From SABI01 sp963676605 (lineage in GTDB: Bacteria; Spirochaetota; Spirochaetia; Sphaerochaetales; Sphaerochaetaceae), in assembly GCA_963676605.2 (NCBI GenBank), contig CAXXSP010000018.1:124001-188000 (forward strand): a stretch of 64,000 bases of DNA, read 5' to 3'. The notes under the pieces were generated by a model. It saw nothing but the letters and a program-made list of their open reading frames with translations. It searched no databases and had not been told where the DNA came from. The position numbers were made by a program, and so were the translations under genes. Shown here piece after piece: positions 37,183 to 47,110 of this stretch. Within the stretch, counting starts at the first letter, position 1; every line of letters begins with the position of its first letter.

Positions 37183-38310
37183 ATGAAACAGATCTATTTC
37201 GATGCGGCTTCTACGACGAAGATCTCAGAAGCGGCTCTCACCAGATATCAGGAGACCTCAAGGCTCTTCTACGGCAATCCCTCAAGTATCCACCAAACCG
37301 GGAAAGAAGCACACTCCCTCCTGGAAGAAACCAGAAAAGAGATACGCGAACTTCTTTCTCTGCATGAGTACGATATCACCTTTACCGGCGGTGCAAGTGA
37401 ATCGAACGCCATCGTACTCTCATCTCTTCTCTGGAAGAGAAAACCGGGAGAACTCCTTATCAGTCCTCTGGAACATGCCTCAGTCACCTCTTATAAGACG
37501 CTCCTCAAGGAGAAAGGGTTCAGCTGGAAGACCTTTGCTGCTCCGAAAGGATACATCTCGCTCGATAAACTTGTATCATCACTGAATGAACATACACAGA
37601 TGGTTGTGCTTTCCGCAGTACATAACGTACTGGGAACCATTCAGCCGGTTGCTGAGATCTATAAGGCAGTCAAGGCTTTCAGCAGCGATATACATGTACA
37701 TCTCGATGCAACACAGGCAATAGGAAAATGTCTTTGGGATATTCATCAATTCCCCTGTGATTCGCTCTCCCTCTCTGCTCATAAGATTCACGGTCCCCGC
37801 GGCATAGGAATCCTTGCCGTACGGAAGAAGGTGAATATCAGGGTGCTCAGCGCAGGCGGCGGACAGGAGAACGGTATGCGTGGAGGAACAGAGAATCTTC
37901 CGGCAATCACCAGTTACGCTGAAGCACTGAAAGAGACAATAGAACTTCAGGATACTCATCTTACCTACCTCCAGGACCTCCGTGAGAGGCTGCAGAAGCA
38001 GCTCGCTGCTGTGGCGAAAGTATCTTATCTCTCTCCTCCTGATGCTTCTGCCGTTCCCAATATCCTGAGTATATCTACACCGCTTCCTTCCGAAGTATTC
38101 CTGCGGCTGATGAATGATAAAGGATTCGCGCTCTCAGCCTCCTCAGCCTGTTCAAATAATGCGAAACATACCAGGAAACTGAACACCGGAATCACGGGAT
38201 TCTCTCCCCAGATGGCACAGGGAGCCGTGAGAATCTCCTGGGACCGGTATACAACGCCCGAAGATATTGATACATTGGCACAGGCAGTGAGGGAGATTTT
38301 TCCCTCATGA
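37183..38310 (+). CDS. Cysteine desulfurase (NifS/IscS class)
   Basis: PLP enzyme that takes sulfur from cysteine as a bound persulfide for Fe-S clusters and tRNA thiolation. The 375-residue protein has the fold-type I set: FTGGASESNAIVLSS, VHNVLGTIQP, HLDATQAIGK, the PLP lysine in LSAHKIHGPRGIGIL, and the catalytic cysteine loop SASSACSNNAK near residue 325. Its stop overlaps the start of thiI by 4 nt (ATGA), so it probably feeds sulfur to ThiI. No iscU or regulator gene is next to it. Confidence 0.92.
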   Translation: MKQIYFDAASTTKISEAALTRYQETSRLFYGNPSSIHQTGKEAHSLLEETRKEIRELLSLHEYDITFTGGASESNAIVLSSLLWKRKPGELLISPLEHASVTSYKTLLKEKGFSWKTFAAPKGYISLDKLVSSLNEHTQMVVLSAVHNVLGTIQPVAEIYKAVKAFSSDIHVHLDATQAIGKCLWDIHQFPCDSLSLSAHKIHGPRGIGILAVRKKVNIRVLSAGGGQENGMRGGTENLPAITSYAEALKETIELQDTHLTYLQDLRERLQKQLAAVAKVSYLSPPDASAVPNILSISTPLPSEVFLRLMNDKGFALSASSACSNNAKHTRKLNTGITGFSPQMAQGAVRISWDRYTTPEDIDTLAQAVREIFPS

Positions 38311-39488
38311 GGCAGGAAACCATGGAAAGAAAACTATACGTCATCAGGCTTGGAGAGATAAGCCTGAAGAAGAAGAACCGGGAATCGTTTGAACAGATTC
38401 TTAAAACCACGATCAAATACAAGCTTCGTCCCTGGGGAACACAGATCCGCAGGGTCAAGGGAAGGATGTTCCTGGAGATTGACAGGGAAGCCCCTGAAGA
38501 GAAGGTGGACGAAGTCCTGTCGAAAACATTCGGTATTGTCTCCTACTCACCTGCCCTCTCCTGCGAAAAGAATCTTGAGAAGATCTGCGACGTTACCGTT
38601 CAGATCATGGCACCAGCTACCCGCCCCGAGGGAATACGGACCTTCAAGGTGGAAACGGTACGCTCCGACAAGGCTTTCCCCTATCAGTCCTATGATATCA
38701 GCTCGGAGGTGGGGCATGCAGTACTCGAAGCCTACAATGACCTGAGAGTAGATGTACGCAATCCTGATACTGTGATACGTGTTGAAATCAGGGATAAGAC
38801 CTATATCTTCCCCTTCGAAAAACCGGGACAGAAAGGCCTTCCCGTACGTTCAGCAGGAAAGGCGATGCTGATGCTCTCCGGTGGAATCGATTCTCCTGTT
38901 GCAGCATGGTATGCAGCGAAGCGTGGAATTCATCTCCATGCGGTCTACTTCCATGCCTACCCCTACACCTCTGATGAAGCGCGGGAGAAAGTCGTCTCCC
39001 TGGCAAGACAGCTCAATCCCTATCTCGATGGAGTGAAACTCCATATCATTCCGTTCACCGACGTTCAGCTCAAGATCAAGATGGTGGGCTTCGAAGAGGA
39101 ACAGACCCTGCTCATGAGGGGAGCCATGATCGAAATTGCGAACAGACTGGCTCACCAGAACGACTGCAAGGCGATCGTCACAGGCGAAGCTTTGAGTCAG
39201 GTTGCCTCCCAGACACTTCAGTCCCTCTCCTTTACCGACTATCTGTCTGACCTGCTTGTTCTCCGTCCGCTGATCGGGTTTGATAAGGAGGAGATCATAT
39301 CAGTCGCCAAGAGAATTGGAACCTACGATATCTCGATTCTCCCCTTCGAGGACTGCTGTACGATCTTCTCTCCGAAACATCCCCTCATAAAGCCCGACAG
39401 GGAAAAAGTCGCAGAACACTACCGGAAGGCACAGCTTACGGATCTGATTGAAGAGGCTATTCGGAATGAAGAGATTATTTCGTTCTGA
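38307..39488 (+). CDS. thiI: tRNA 4-thiouridine synthetase ThiI
   Basis: Adenylates and thiolates U8 of tRNA, and in some organisms supplies sulfur for thiamine. The 393-residue protein has the N-terminal ferredoxin-like and THUMP region (about 1-170), the PP-loop SGGIDSPVAAWYAAKRG, and TGEALSQVASQTLQSL. It lacks the C-terminal rhodanese domain of E. coli ThiI, as in Bacillus and archaeal forms, so persulfide must come directly from the coupled desulfurase. Cysteines in EDCCTIFSP may take part. It is tail to tail with the FmdB gene. Confidence 0.94.
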   Translation: MRQETMERKLYVIRLGEISLKKKNRESFEQILKTTIKYKLRPWGTQIRRVKGRMFLEIDREAPEEKVDEVLSKTFGIVSYSPALSCEKNLEKICDVTVQIMAPATRPEGIRTFKVETVRSDKAFPYQSYDISSEVGHAVLEAYNDLRVDVRNPDTVIRVEIRDKTYIFPFEKPGQKGLPVRSAGKAMLMLSGGIDSPVAAWYAAKRGIHLHAVYFHAYPYTSDEAREKVVSLARQLNPYLDGVKLHIIPFTDVQLKIKMVGFEEEQTLLMRGAMIEIANRLAHQNDCKAIVTGEALSQVASQTLQSLSFTDYLSDLLVLRPLIGFDKEEIISVAKRIGTYDISILPFEDCCTIFSPKHPLIKPDREKVAEHYRKAQLTDLIEEAIRNEEIISF

Positions 39489-39692
39489 TCAGTCGGTTGA
39501 GGAAGAACCTGAAGTAGAGCGGGTATCGGTCTTATAGAATCCCGATCCTTTGAAGATGATACCGCTTGCTCCGAACACTCGGCGGACTACAGAACCGCAG
39601 TCGGGGCAGGTGCTCATAGGTTCGTCATCCATATTCTGAAACACTTCAAACTCCTTATCGCAGTTCTCGCAGTGGTAATCATAATACGGCAT
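39489..39692 (-). CDS. FmdB-type small zinc ribbon protein
   Basis: 67-residue protein MPYYDYHCENCDKEFEVFQ with a second CxxC in MSTCPDCGSVVRRVFG, a FmdB/CxxC_CxxC_SSSS domain. The tail is Ser/Thr-rich. The role is unknown; the family is called a putative regulatory zinc ribbon. The frame is open further upstream, but the family start is the ATG at 39692, inside the end of the preceding lipoprotein gene. Confidence 0.85.
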   Translation of the reverse strand: MPYYDYHCENCDKEFEVFQNMDDEPMSTCPDCGSVVRRVFGASGIIFKGSGFYKTDTRSTSGSSSTD

Positions 39693-40605
39693 CGGATGTT
39701 CCCCCATTGTGTGTTGATATGACCTGAGAGAAGAGAGACATGATCTGTTCCCTCTGTTCGTCAGACAGGTACATCCTGTTGATATAGACGTAGGTTCCCT
39801 CAAGTTCGAACAAACCCTCGAGCTCGCCGAGAGGTTCGTGATTTCTTCGCTTCTCGCTAATATACTGGGATTTCAGAAGAATGGAAAGAGACTTTGCAAG
39901 AGAATCGCTCTCCATCTCCAAAATTGCTCCCAGCGTGATATCTTCTTTCTCATCGGTATCAAAGACCACGGTCATCGACACCGTCTTCGCCAGGACAGCT
40001 TCTGGAATCTCAATGCCGATATCTATCAGATTCTGAGATCCCTCACCGTAAAACCCGAAGATAGCATTTCCCATTCTGTCTGCAAGGGACTGCCTGATCT
40101 TTGTCTGACGGTCTGTATAGGTCTGCGTATAGGCTTTCAGGTAGGCATCGCTTGCAAAGAGAAGCAGTCCGCTCTTCGGTGAATAGACGTCGATACCCAG
40201 AGATTCGTTCCTGTAATACCGTACTTCCCCCTCTTCGACCTTGGTGAAGCTGTCATCATGGAGAAACATCGTATTTGTAAGGAACGAGGGGATATTTCCT
40301 TCCATACCTCCGTAATAGCTGAATCCTTCTTTCCCCTCCTCCTGATACAATGAAAGGGAAATCCTGTCAATTCGGTCAAGAAAGGCAAGGAACGGCTGAA
40401 GCGGAGAATCACTCAGGTCAAAGACCTGAGCACTCTTCTTCGTATCAAGGGTGAGGACAACTTCACCGCTTTCTCCCAGAGCGGAATAATAGTGTTCATC
40501 AATGAAAGGACTCTGGTGGACACAGGAAACGGAGAGAAGGAGCATCACACCGATGGTGATCCCGAGAGTGAATACCCTTCCATTCTGTTTCCTCATATCG
40601 CTCAT
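39679..40605 (-). CDS. Predicted lipoprotein of unknown function
   Basis: 308 residues. The N-terminus has basic residues, a hydrophobic stretch (VFTLGITIGVMLLL) and a lipobox-like LLSVSC, so it is probably a lipoprotein handled by the Lol system. The body has no motif I recognise. It starts directly after the ileS stop and overlaps the FmdB gene by 14 nt. A second in-frame ATG (40596) is an alternative start. Confidence 0.65.
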   Translation of the reverse strand: MSDMRKQNGRVFTLGITIGVMLLLSVSCVHQSPFIDEHYYSALGESGEVVLTLDTKKSAQVFDLSDSPLQPFLAFLDRIDRISLSLYQEEGKEGFSYYGGMEGNIPSFLTNTMFLHDDSFTKVEEGEVRYYRNESLGIDVYSPKSGLLLFASDAYLKAYTQTYTDRQTKIRQSLADRMGNAIFGFYGEGSQNLIDIGIEIPEAVLAKTVSMTVVFDTDEKEDITLGAILEMESDSLAKSLSILLKSQYISEKRRNHEPLGELEGLFELEGTYVYINRMYLSDEQREQIMSLFSQVISTHNGGTSDAVL

Positions 40606-40607
40606 GC

Positions 40608-43600
40608 TCAGGCCTTCGTGACAGTAATCCCTGCGCTTGTGTCGCCGCAGCTTACTTCATGTGAAGCAGATTCCGCGAGGGTGAGAGAATCAGAGAGTGT
40701 TTCCTTTGTAATATAGTCCTTGAACTCAGAAACTGCTTCCTGAACCTGCTCATCACCTGCGATGATGAGATTGATCCTGTCTGAGACATCTAGCTCCTGT
40801 TCTTTCCGGAGGTTCTGGATACCTCTGATGATATCACGTGCAATGCCTTCCAGAAGGAGTTCCTTCGTGATCTCGGTATCAAAACCGACGGTCAGAGAGC
40901 CTTCATTGAGAATCTTCTTATTCGCCATCTCATTACGGGAAACCATGATATCATCTACACCGATATCAATCGAACCGGCACTGTAGTCGACACTTCGCTT
41001 TCCACCCGCAAGGATGTCTGCGATATCGGAACTGGAGAAACCGGCGATCAGGAGGCGACTTCCTTCATGTTCTTGCCCAGCTGCTTGCCGAGCACCTTGA
41101 AGTTCGCCTTCGCCTCATAGGAGACGAGCGTCGATTCATCTTTCTCGATAAGGACGCTCTTCACATTCAGCTCTTCTGCAATCATGGAACTCATCTCTTC
41201 GAGAATCGCCCGCTCAGCACCATCGATCGTTACGAGGTAGAGAGTCGAGAGCGGCTGACGGATCTTCAGTTCCTGAGAAGAACGGAGTGAGCGTCCCATG
41301 GCAATCGCCTGACGGGTCAGAGACATCTTCTGCTCGAGCGGACCATCCATATTCTTCTCGGTGAAAAGAGGATAGTCACTCAGGTGGATAGATTCAGCCA
41401 TGGAAGAACTTCTGAGATTCTGATAGATCTCTTCCGTTGTGAACGGGATAACCGGAGCGGCAACGGTGATCAGGGTATTAAGGACACGGTACAGGGTATC
41501 GTAGGCCTGTTTTTTGTCCGCATCATTCTCGGATCTCCAGAATCTTCTTCTGCTCCGTCTGATGTACCAGTTATTGAGCGAGTCGATGAAGGTTACGATG
41601 TGGTTACACCCCTTCTGAGTCTCATACAGGTCCCAGGCCTCACTTACATCCTTGATAAGTGTTTCACTCAGAGAGACGATCCAGCGGTCCATGGGATTCA
41701 CGAGTTCTTCAAAGGGAGTCTGTGATGCCTCATATCCGTCGATATTCGCGTAGGTCACAAAGAAAGAGTAGGAGTTCCACAGAGGGATGATCAGGGTCTT
41801 AAGGACTTCCTTCACGGCATCTTCTGAGAACTTCAGGTCCTCCGCGCGGGTTACTGCAGAGTTCATGAGAGTGAAACGCAGAGCATCAGCGCCGTACTGA
41901 TTCACGATCTCCATCGGATCAGTATAGTTTCTCAGAGACTTCGACATCTTCTTGCCTTCGGCCGTGAGAACGATTCCATTGGTCACGCATGTGGTGAAGG
42001 CAGGCTTATCGAACAGTCCTGCACCGATGATCACGAGGGTGTAGAACCAGCCGCGTGTCTGGTCGAGACCTTCACAGATGAAGTCTGCCGGGAAATGAGA
42101 TTCCACGAACTCTTTGTTCTCGAAGGGATAGTGATGTTCCGCATAGGGCATAGAGCCAGACTCGAACCAGCAGTCGAGCACGTCGGGGATTCTTCTCATG
42201 GTTCCCTTTCCGTCAGGAGAGGGCCAGGTGATCTCATCGACGTACTGTTTGTGCAGATCATCTACTTTTACACCGCTTTTTGTCTCGAGTTCTTCAATCG
42301 AGCCGATAACCTCAATATGCTCTGAGCCGTCACATTTCCATACCGGGATCGGGTTACCCCAGAAACGGTTTCTGCTGATCGCCCATTCCCGTGCCCCTTC
42401 GAGCCATTTCCCGAAACGGCCGTGCTTGAGGTGGTTCGGCATCCAGTAGATCTGTTCATTTGCATCAAGCATCTTCTGCTTGATCTTGGGAACATCCACA
42501 TACCAGCAGGACATTGCACGATAGATAAGAGGCTTATGGGTACGGTAGCAGAACGGATAGGAGTGAAGGTAGTTTTCTCTCTTGACGAGTTTGCCTTCCT
42601 CCTTCAGTTTCTTGATGATCGCAGAATCGGCATCCTTGACGAAGATTCCCTCGAAGTCGGTGACTTCTTCGGTAAATTTCGCATCATCATCGATCGGGCA
42701 GACGACAGGGATTCCGGTGCCTTTCAGCACCTGATAGTCATCTTCACCGAAGCCGGGAGCAGTGTGTACGATACCGCAGCCGTCATCGGTCGTGACGTAG
42801 TCTCCAAGGACTGTGATAAAGGCCCCTTCTTCTTTCAGATGAGCGAAATAGGGAAAAAGCGGTTCATAGGTATGGCCGGCAAGATCTTTTCCCTTGATTC
42901 TCTCTACGATCTCGTACTGGGTTTCATCCTTGTAATAGTGACCGACTCTGTCGGTACCGAGAATGTAATAGACACCTTCTTCCTTGTCGAGAAGCTTCAC
43001 GTACTCGATCTCGGGACCGAGAGCGAGGGCGAGATTGCTCGGGAGCGTCCACGGGGTGGTCGTCCATGCGAGGAAGTAGGTATTCTCCATCGAATCAGAT
43101 TTGAATCGTACCGTGACGGCCTGGTCTGTGACATCTTTGTAACCGCCGAGGTTCACCTCGAAGTTGGAGAGCGGAGTTGCAAGGGCGGGAGAGTACGGCA
43201 GGATATTGTACCCCTTCGTAGATATACCCCTTCTCGAAGAGCGTCTTGAATACCCACCAGATAGATTCCATGTAGTCGGTATCCATGGTTCGGTAGCCGT
43301 CTTCGAAGTCGACCCAGCGACCCATACGGTCGATGGTGCTCTTCCACTCTGAGGTATAGCGGAGTACGATAGACTTACACTGATCGTTGAAGGCCGCGAC
43401 ACCGTACTCTTCGATCGCGTTATGTCCGCTGATATTCAGGGTCTTCTCGATTTCATACTCTACAGGAAGACCGTGACAATCCCAGCCGAAACGGCGGTTC
43501 ACCCTCTTCCCCTTCATTGTCTGATACCGGGGGTAGAGGTCTTTTATCGTACCGGGAACGAGATGCCCGAAATGAGGGAGGCCGGTGGCGAACGGAGGAC

Positions 43601-43736
43601 CGTCGTAGAAGACATATTCTGCCTCTTCGCTCCTGTTTTCAACAGATTTCTTGAAGATCTCATGGTTCTCCCAGAATTTCTGGATCTGTTCTTCCATTTT
43701 CGGGAAATCTGTCTTCGGGTCAACTGGTTTAAACAT
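40608..43736 (-). CDS. ileS: Isoleucyl-tRNA synthetase, frame broken twice
   Basis: Class I synthetase charging tRNA-Ile; about 1042 residues, so the long type. The three frame pieces together contain PPFATGLPHFGHLVPG (HIGH motif as HFGH), the CP1 editing domain, KMSKSLRNY, a tRNA-binding region and a C-terminal domain. The first break is at GGGG (43214-43211): the frame reads YEGVQYPA, but one G fewer gives YEGYNILPYS and the main 784-residue frame. The second is near 41056-41051: the main frame stops after KEVAS, and one added C continues with LIAGFSSSDIADILAGG. The shifts cancel. Confidence 0.9.
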
Positions 43737-43834
43737 AACTCACGGCTCCTCACTAGAAAATACGAAGCATGACATACAGGTATGATCTGCTATCTTGCGT
43801 ATCATAGTAATTTTAGTCTGTTTATTCAATCATA

Positions 43835-43864
43835 TTGACAGACTGGATTCCCCTTCGGTAGCAT
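43835..43864 (+). promoter_or_regulatory. Promoter of cca, implies leaderless mRNA
   Basis: A perfect -35 TTGACA (43835-43840), 18-nt spacer and -10 TAGCAT (43859-43864). Six bases separate it from the GTG start at 43871; no Shine-Dalgarno is present. Confidence 0.65.
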
Positions 43865-43870
43865 ATTTCA

Positions 43871-45229
43871 GTGAACACGCTCCCATTAGATCGAACAATC
43901 CAGGAATTCTCTTCAATTTTCACCTCAAACGGACATGCCGTGTATATCGTCGGCGGTGCAGTGCGTGACGCACTTCTGAAACGCCCGCTCAGCGATTATG
44001 ACTTCTCAACTGATGCCACTCCTGACCAGATGAAAAAGATGTTCCGCTCAGTCATCCCGACCGGCATCGCCCATGGAACCCTCACCATCCTGTTCAAGGG
44101 AGAGATGTTCGAGGTGACGACCTTCAGGACTGAAGGAGAATATATCAGGCACAGGAAACCTTCCCAGGTGGAATTCATCACCGACCTGAAAGAGGACCTG
44201 GTACGAAGAGACTTCACTATAAACGCCCTGGCTGTAGATCCGAAAGACGGCAGACTGCACGATTACGTGGAAGGAAGAAAGGACCTGAAGAAAAAGATCA
44301 TCAGATGTATCGGAGATCCACACACCCGGTTCCATGAGGATGCACTGAGAATGCTCAGAGCCTGCAGATTCGCGGCCACGCTCACCTTCGCTATTGAGGA
44401 GAATACGCTCCTTGCAATGAGTGAGATGCATGAACTGCTCTCCCATGTCTCGGGTGAGCGGGTTCATATAGAATTATTCAAGATCCTCTCGTCCCCGAAG
44501 CCGTCTGTTGCTCTTATCTACATGTATCGCACCGGCATTCTGGAAACCCTTTTTCCCGAGCTGGCAGCAGGAGCGTCCGTTCTGCAGCGAGAGCTCCATC
44601 TCTATGACGTGATGCATCATAACTTCTATGCCTGTGATGCGGCCCCGCAGAGCGATCCCCTCATACGTCTTGCCGCACTTCTCCATGATGTGGGTAAGAC
44701 CTATACAAAAACAGAAGATGAATCCGGACAGATGATTTTTCATAATCACGAAAGGGAATCGGTGAAACGGGCAGTACAGATCATGAAGCGTATCAAATGT
44801 TCGAATGAAGAGATCGATACGGTCACTCATCTGATCGGTCACCATATGTTTCACTATACTTCCGAGTGGTCAGATTCTGCCGTCAGGAGATTTATCCATG
44901 CTGTGGGAGAGGAGCATATTGATCAGCTCTTCTCGCTCAGGATTGCCGATATGAGGGCGACGAACCATGCGGTTGTCACACCTGAGCATTTCGAGGAATT
45001 CAGGGATCGGATTGACGAGCAATTGAAGAATGCACGACTTCTGTCACTCAGAGATCTGGAGATAAACGGAAATGACCTTGCTGAAATAGGAATCCCCAAG
45101 GGACCTGAGATGGGGAAGGTACTGAAGGAACTGTTCGAGACAGTCCTTGAGGATCCGTCACAGAATACCCGTCATACACTTCTTGAGATTGCCGAGAATT
45201 ATTACAGGGAAAGAATTGCGTTACTTTGA
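43871..45229 (+). CDS. cca: CCA tRNA nucleotidyltransferase with HD domain
   Basis: Adds or repairs the 3' CCA of tRNAs. The 452-residue protein has VGGAVRDALLKRPLSDYDFSTD with the catalytic DxD, VTTFRTEGEY, DLVRRDFTINALAVD and FHEDALRMLRACRFAA, then an HD domain with LLHDVGKTYTK and HNHERES. The two tRNA genes here lack encoded CCA, so the enzyme is needed. The start is GTG. The last 9 nt overlap rnc tail to tail. Confidence 0.92.
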   Translation: MNTLPLDRTIQEFSSIFTSNGHAVYIVGGAVRDALLKRPLSDYDFSTDATPDQMKKMFRSVIPTGIAHGTLTILFKGEMFEVTTFRTEGEYIRHRKPSQVEFITDLKEDLVRRDFTINALAVDPKDGRLHDYVEGRKDLKKKIIRCIGDPHTRFHEDALRMLRACRFAATLTFAIEENTLLAMSEMHELLSHVSGERVHIELFKILSSPKPSVALIYMYRTGILETLFPELAAGASVLQRELHLYDVMHHNFYACDAAPQSDPLIRLAALLHDVGKTYTKTEDESGQMIFHNHERESVKRAVQIMKRIKCSNEEIDTVTHLIGHHMFHYTSEWSDSAVRRFIHAVGEEHIDQLFSLRIADMRATNHAVVTPEHFEEFRDRIDEQLKNARLLSLRDLEINGNDLAEIGIPKGPEMGKVLKELFETVLEDPSQNTRHTLLEIAENYYRERIALL

Positions 45230-45967
45230 GAGAGTTTCATAGGCGATTTTTGCCGCCGCCTGTTCTCCCTCTTTCTTGTTACCGCCTGAGGCGGGACCGA
45301 ATTTCTTTTTCTGAACCTGGACTTCCACCCAGAAGGTGTTGTCATGTTCAGGGCCGGTCTTCTTCACCACCGCGTAGCGGGGATAGGTCTTATATTTCTT
45401 CTGGACGAATTCCTGAAGAAGCGTTTTATAATCCTTGCGGTGTTTATTCGCCAGCACCTTCTTTATCTGAGGTACCAGGAGACGCTGTATAAGCTCAGTC
45501 GCATGCCGAAAACCGCAGTCAAGAAAGTAGGCACCGAAGATAGCTTCCATACAGTCGGCGAGAAGAGCCTTCTTTGTCCGTCCGCCGCTGAACTCTTCAC
45601 CCTTCCCTATCAGGATAAAATTGTCGACCCGGAGCGTGTGGGCAATCTCTGCGAGAGAATCTTCCGAGACGACGAATGATTTGATACGGGAAAAATCTCC
45701 CTCGTCAAGATCGGGAAGATTCACAAAGAGCCAGTTCGCCACGACAAGACCGAGCACACTGTCGCCGAGGAACTCAAGCCGCTCATTGTTATCTACAGAG
45801 TCGTGGCTCTCATTGGCAAAGGAGCGGTGAGAGAACGCGAGATTGAGCAGTTCAATATTCTTGAAATGTATCGAAGCCTGCTTTTCAAATAGAAGAAGCT
45901 CCCTTTTTCTCTCGGGAGAGACTGGGGGAGCTTCGCCGTACGAAATATTTTTCATACCGTGGGGCAT
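45221..45967 (-). CDS. rnc: Ribonuclease III
   Basis: Cleaves double-stranded RNA in rRNA and mRNA processing. The 248-residue protein has the signature NERLEFLGDSVLGLVVANW, the second acidic patch in ADCMEAIFGAYFLD, and a C-terminal double-stranded RNA-binding domain (DYKTLLQEFVQKKYKTYPRY to EGEQAAAKIAYETL). It follows acpP by 9 nt. Confidence 0.96.
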   Translation of the reverse strand: MPHGMKNISYGEAPPVSPERKRELLLFEKQASIHFKNIELLNLAFSHRSFANESHDSVDNNERLEFLGDSVLGLVVANWLFVNLPDLDEGDFSRIKSFVVSEDSLAEIAHTLRVDNFILIGKGEEFSGGRTKKALLADCMEAIFGAYFLDCGFRHATELIQRLLVPQIKKVLANKHRKDYKTLLQEFVQKKYKTYPRYAVVKKTGPEHDNTFWVEVQVQKKKFGPASGGNKKEGEQAAAKIAYETLSK

Positions 45968-45976
45968 GTATCTCGC

Positions 45977-46216
45977 TTACAGAAGAGTTGCAAGGAAATC
46001 GACTGCGTCACGGACAGTTTCGAAGTCGTTTGCCTTTTCGTCGGGGATTGAAACACCGAGCTCTTCCTCGATAGCATAGACGAGTTCATAGGTGTCAAGG
46101 CTGTCTGCACCGAGATCCTTTCTGAATGATGAATCGAGTGCGATCTTGTCTTCCTCGATCTCGAGCTTCTCTGAAATCAGAGCCTTTACCTTCTCAAATA
46201 CTGTATTCGTGTCCAT
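45977..46216 (-). CDS. acpP: Acyl carrier protein
   Basis: 79-residue acidic carrier of fatty-acid intermediates. The phosphopantetheine serine is in LGADSLDTYELVYAIEE. Located in the common rpmF-acpP-rnc order. Confidence 0.97.
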   Translation of the reverse strand: MDTNTVFEKVKALISEKLEIEEDKIALDSSFRKDLGADSLDTYELVYAIEEELGVSIPDEKANDFETVRDAVDFLATLL

Positions 46217-46249
46217 TCTGTTTCTCCTTTAAATGAGCGGCTTAGATCA

Positions 46250-46438
46250 TTAAGCCATATCGGTAGTTTCGATAACCTGTTTTCCTCTGTAAAAACCACA
46301 TTTGGGACATACACGATGGGGAACAACAATGTTACCACAGGTGCCGCAAACCGACAATGTGGGAGATGCAAGGCGCATATTCGCTGCTTTACGCTTAGCT
46401 GCTCTTGCTTTGGAAGTCTTATATTTTGGTACTGCCAT
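46250..46438 (-). CDS. rpmF: 50S ribosomal protein L32
   Basis: 62 residues, starting AVPKYKTSKARAAKRKA. It carries a C4 zinc knuckle pair, CGTCG and CPKCG, so it is the zinc-binding form. First gene of the rpmF-acpP-rnc unit with its own promoter. Confidence 0.97.
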   Translation of the reverse strand: MAVPKYKTSKARAAKRKAANMRLASPTLSVCGTCGNIVVPHRVCPKCGFYRGKQVIETTDMA

Positions 46439-46475
46439 ATCTAGAACCTCTTACATGGTATAAAATGCTTTTTGT

Positions 46476-46504
46476 AACATAACGGAATAGCTGTGTATTG
46501 TCAA
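46476..46504 (-). promoter_or_regulatory. Promoter of rpmF-acpP-rnc
   Basis: Perfect -35 TTGACA (46504-46499), 17-nt spacer and -10 TATGTT (46481-46476). The leader to rpmF is about 30 nt and holds GTAAGAGG, so this unit is not leaderless. Confidence 0.8.
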
Positions 46505-46603
46505 CATAGAATCCCCGTTCTCATATCATTTCCTCAATTACTTGTAAGGAAAATTGGGATTTCAGAGGAGAATTCTCCCCTAACCTCCCGTTCCTGAGAG
46601 TAT

Positions 46604-47110
46604 CTACTTAGATTGCCTGCTCATGATCCTCTCGGTAAGCTTCTTCGCCACACTGAGAGGAACCATCGTCGAGATATCTGCTCCGAAGGAGGCCATCTCC
46701 TTGATAGCGGAAGATCTCAGTACGAAATACTGGGGATCAGTGGGAAGGAAGACAACCTCAAGGTCTTCATACAGCTGTTTATTCGTCATGGCAAGTTCGA
46801 ATTCATAGCCGAAATCAACAAGGGCGCGTACTCCGCGTATCATGACATGAATATCGTGTTCCCGTGCGAAATCAACAATCAGACCACGATGAAGGGCCAC
46901 ATCAACATTAGGATAGGACTGCGTAAGATCTGTGAGCATCGCGATTCTTTCTTCGGCCTCGAATAGACAGGTTTTCTGAATATTATCGGCAACAACCACC
47001 GTCAGGTGGGAGAACATCTTGGCTGATCGTTCGATCAGGTTAATATGTCCGTTGGTGGGGGGATCGAAGGTTCCCGGAAGGATCGCCTTGATAACAGGAG
47101 AGGTGTTCAT
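46604..47110 (-). CDS. coaD: Phosphopantetheine adenylyltransferase
   Basis: Penultimate step of coenzyme A synthesis. The 168-residue protein has the nucleotidyl-transferase motif LPGTFDPPTNGHINLIERS and RSSAIKEMASFG (the ISSTxVRE-like motif). Its ATG overlaps the stop of the upstream Lys-rich protein gene by 4 nt. Confidence 0.96.
   Translation of the reverse strand: MNTSPVIKAILPGTFDPPTNGHINLIERSAKMFSHLTVVVADNIQKTCLFEAEERIAMLTDLTQSYPNVDVALHRGLIVDFAREHDIHVMIRGVRALVDFGYEFELAMTNKQLYEDLEVVFLPTDPQYFVLRSSAIKEMASFGADISTMVPLSVAKKLTERIMSRQSK

Noticed and set aside
43737..43834. Possible T-box leader upstream of ileS
   Set aside because: The leader is too short, and no specifier loop or antiterminator TGGN-type element was found.
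46567..46578. Perfect palindrome GGAGAATTCTCC between coaD and the rpmF promoter
   Set aside because: Only 12 bp, no copies elsewhere that I noticed, and not placed like an operator or terminator.
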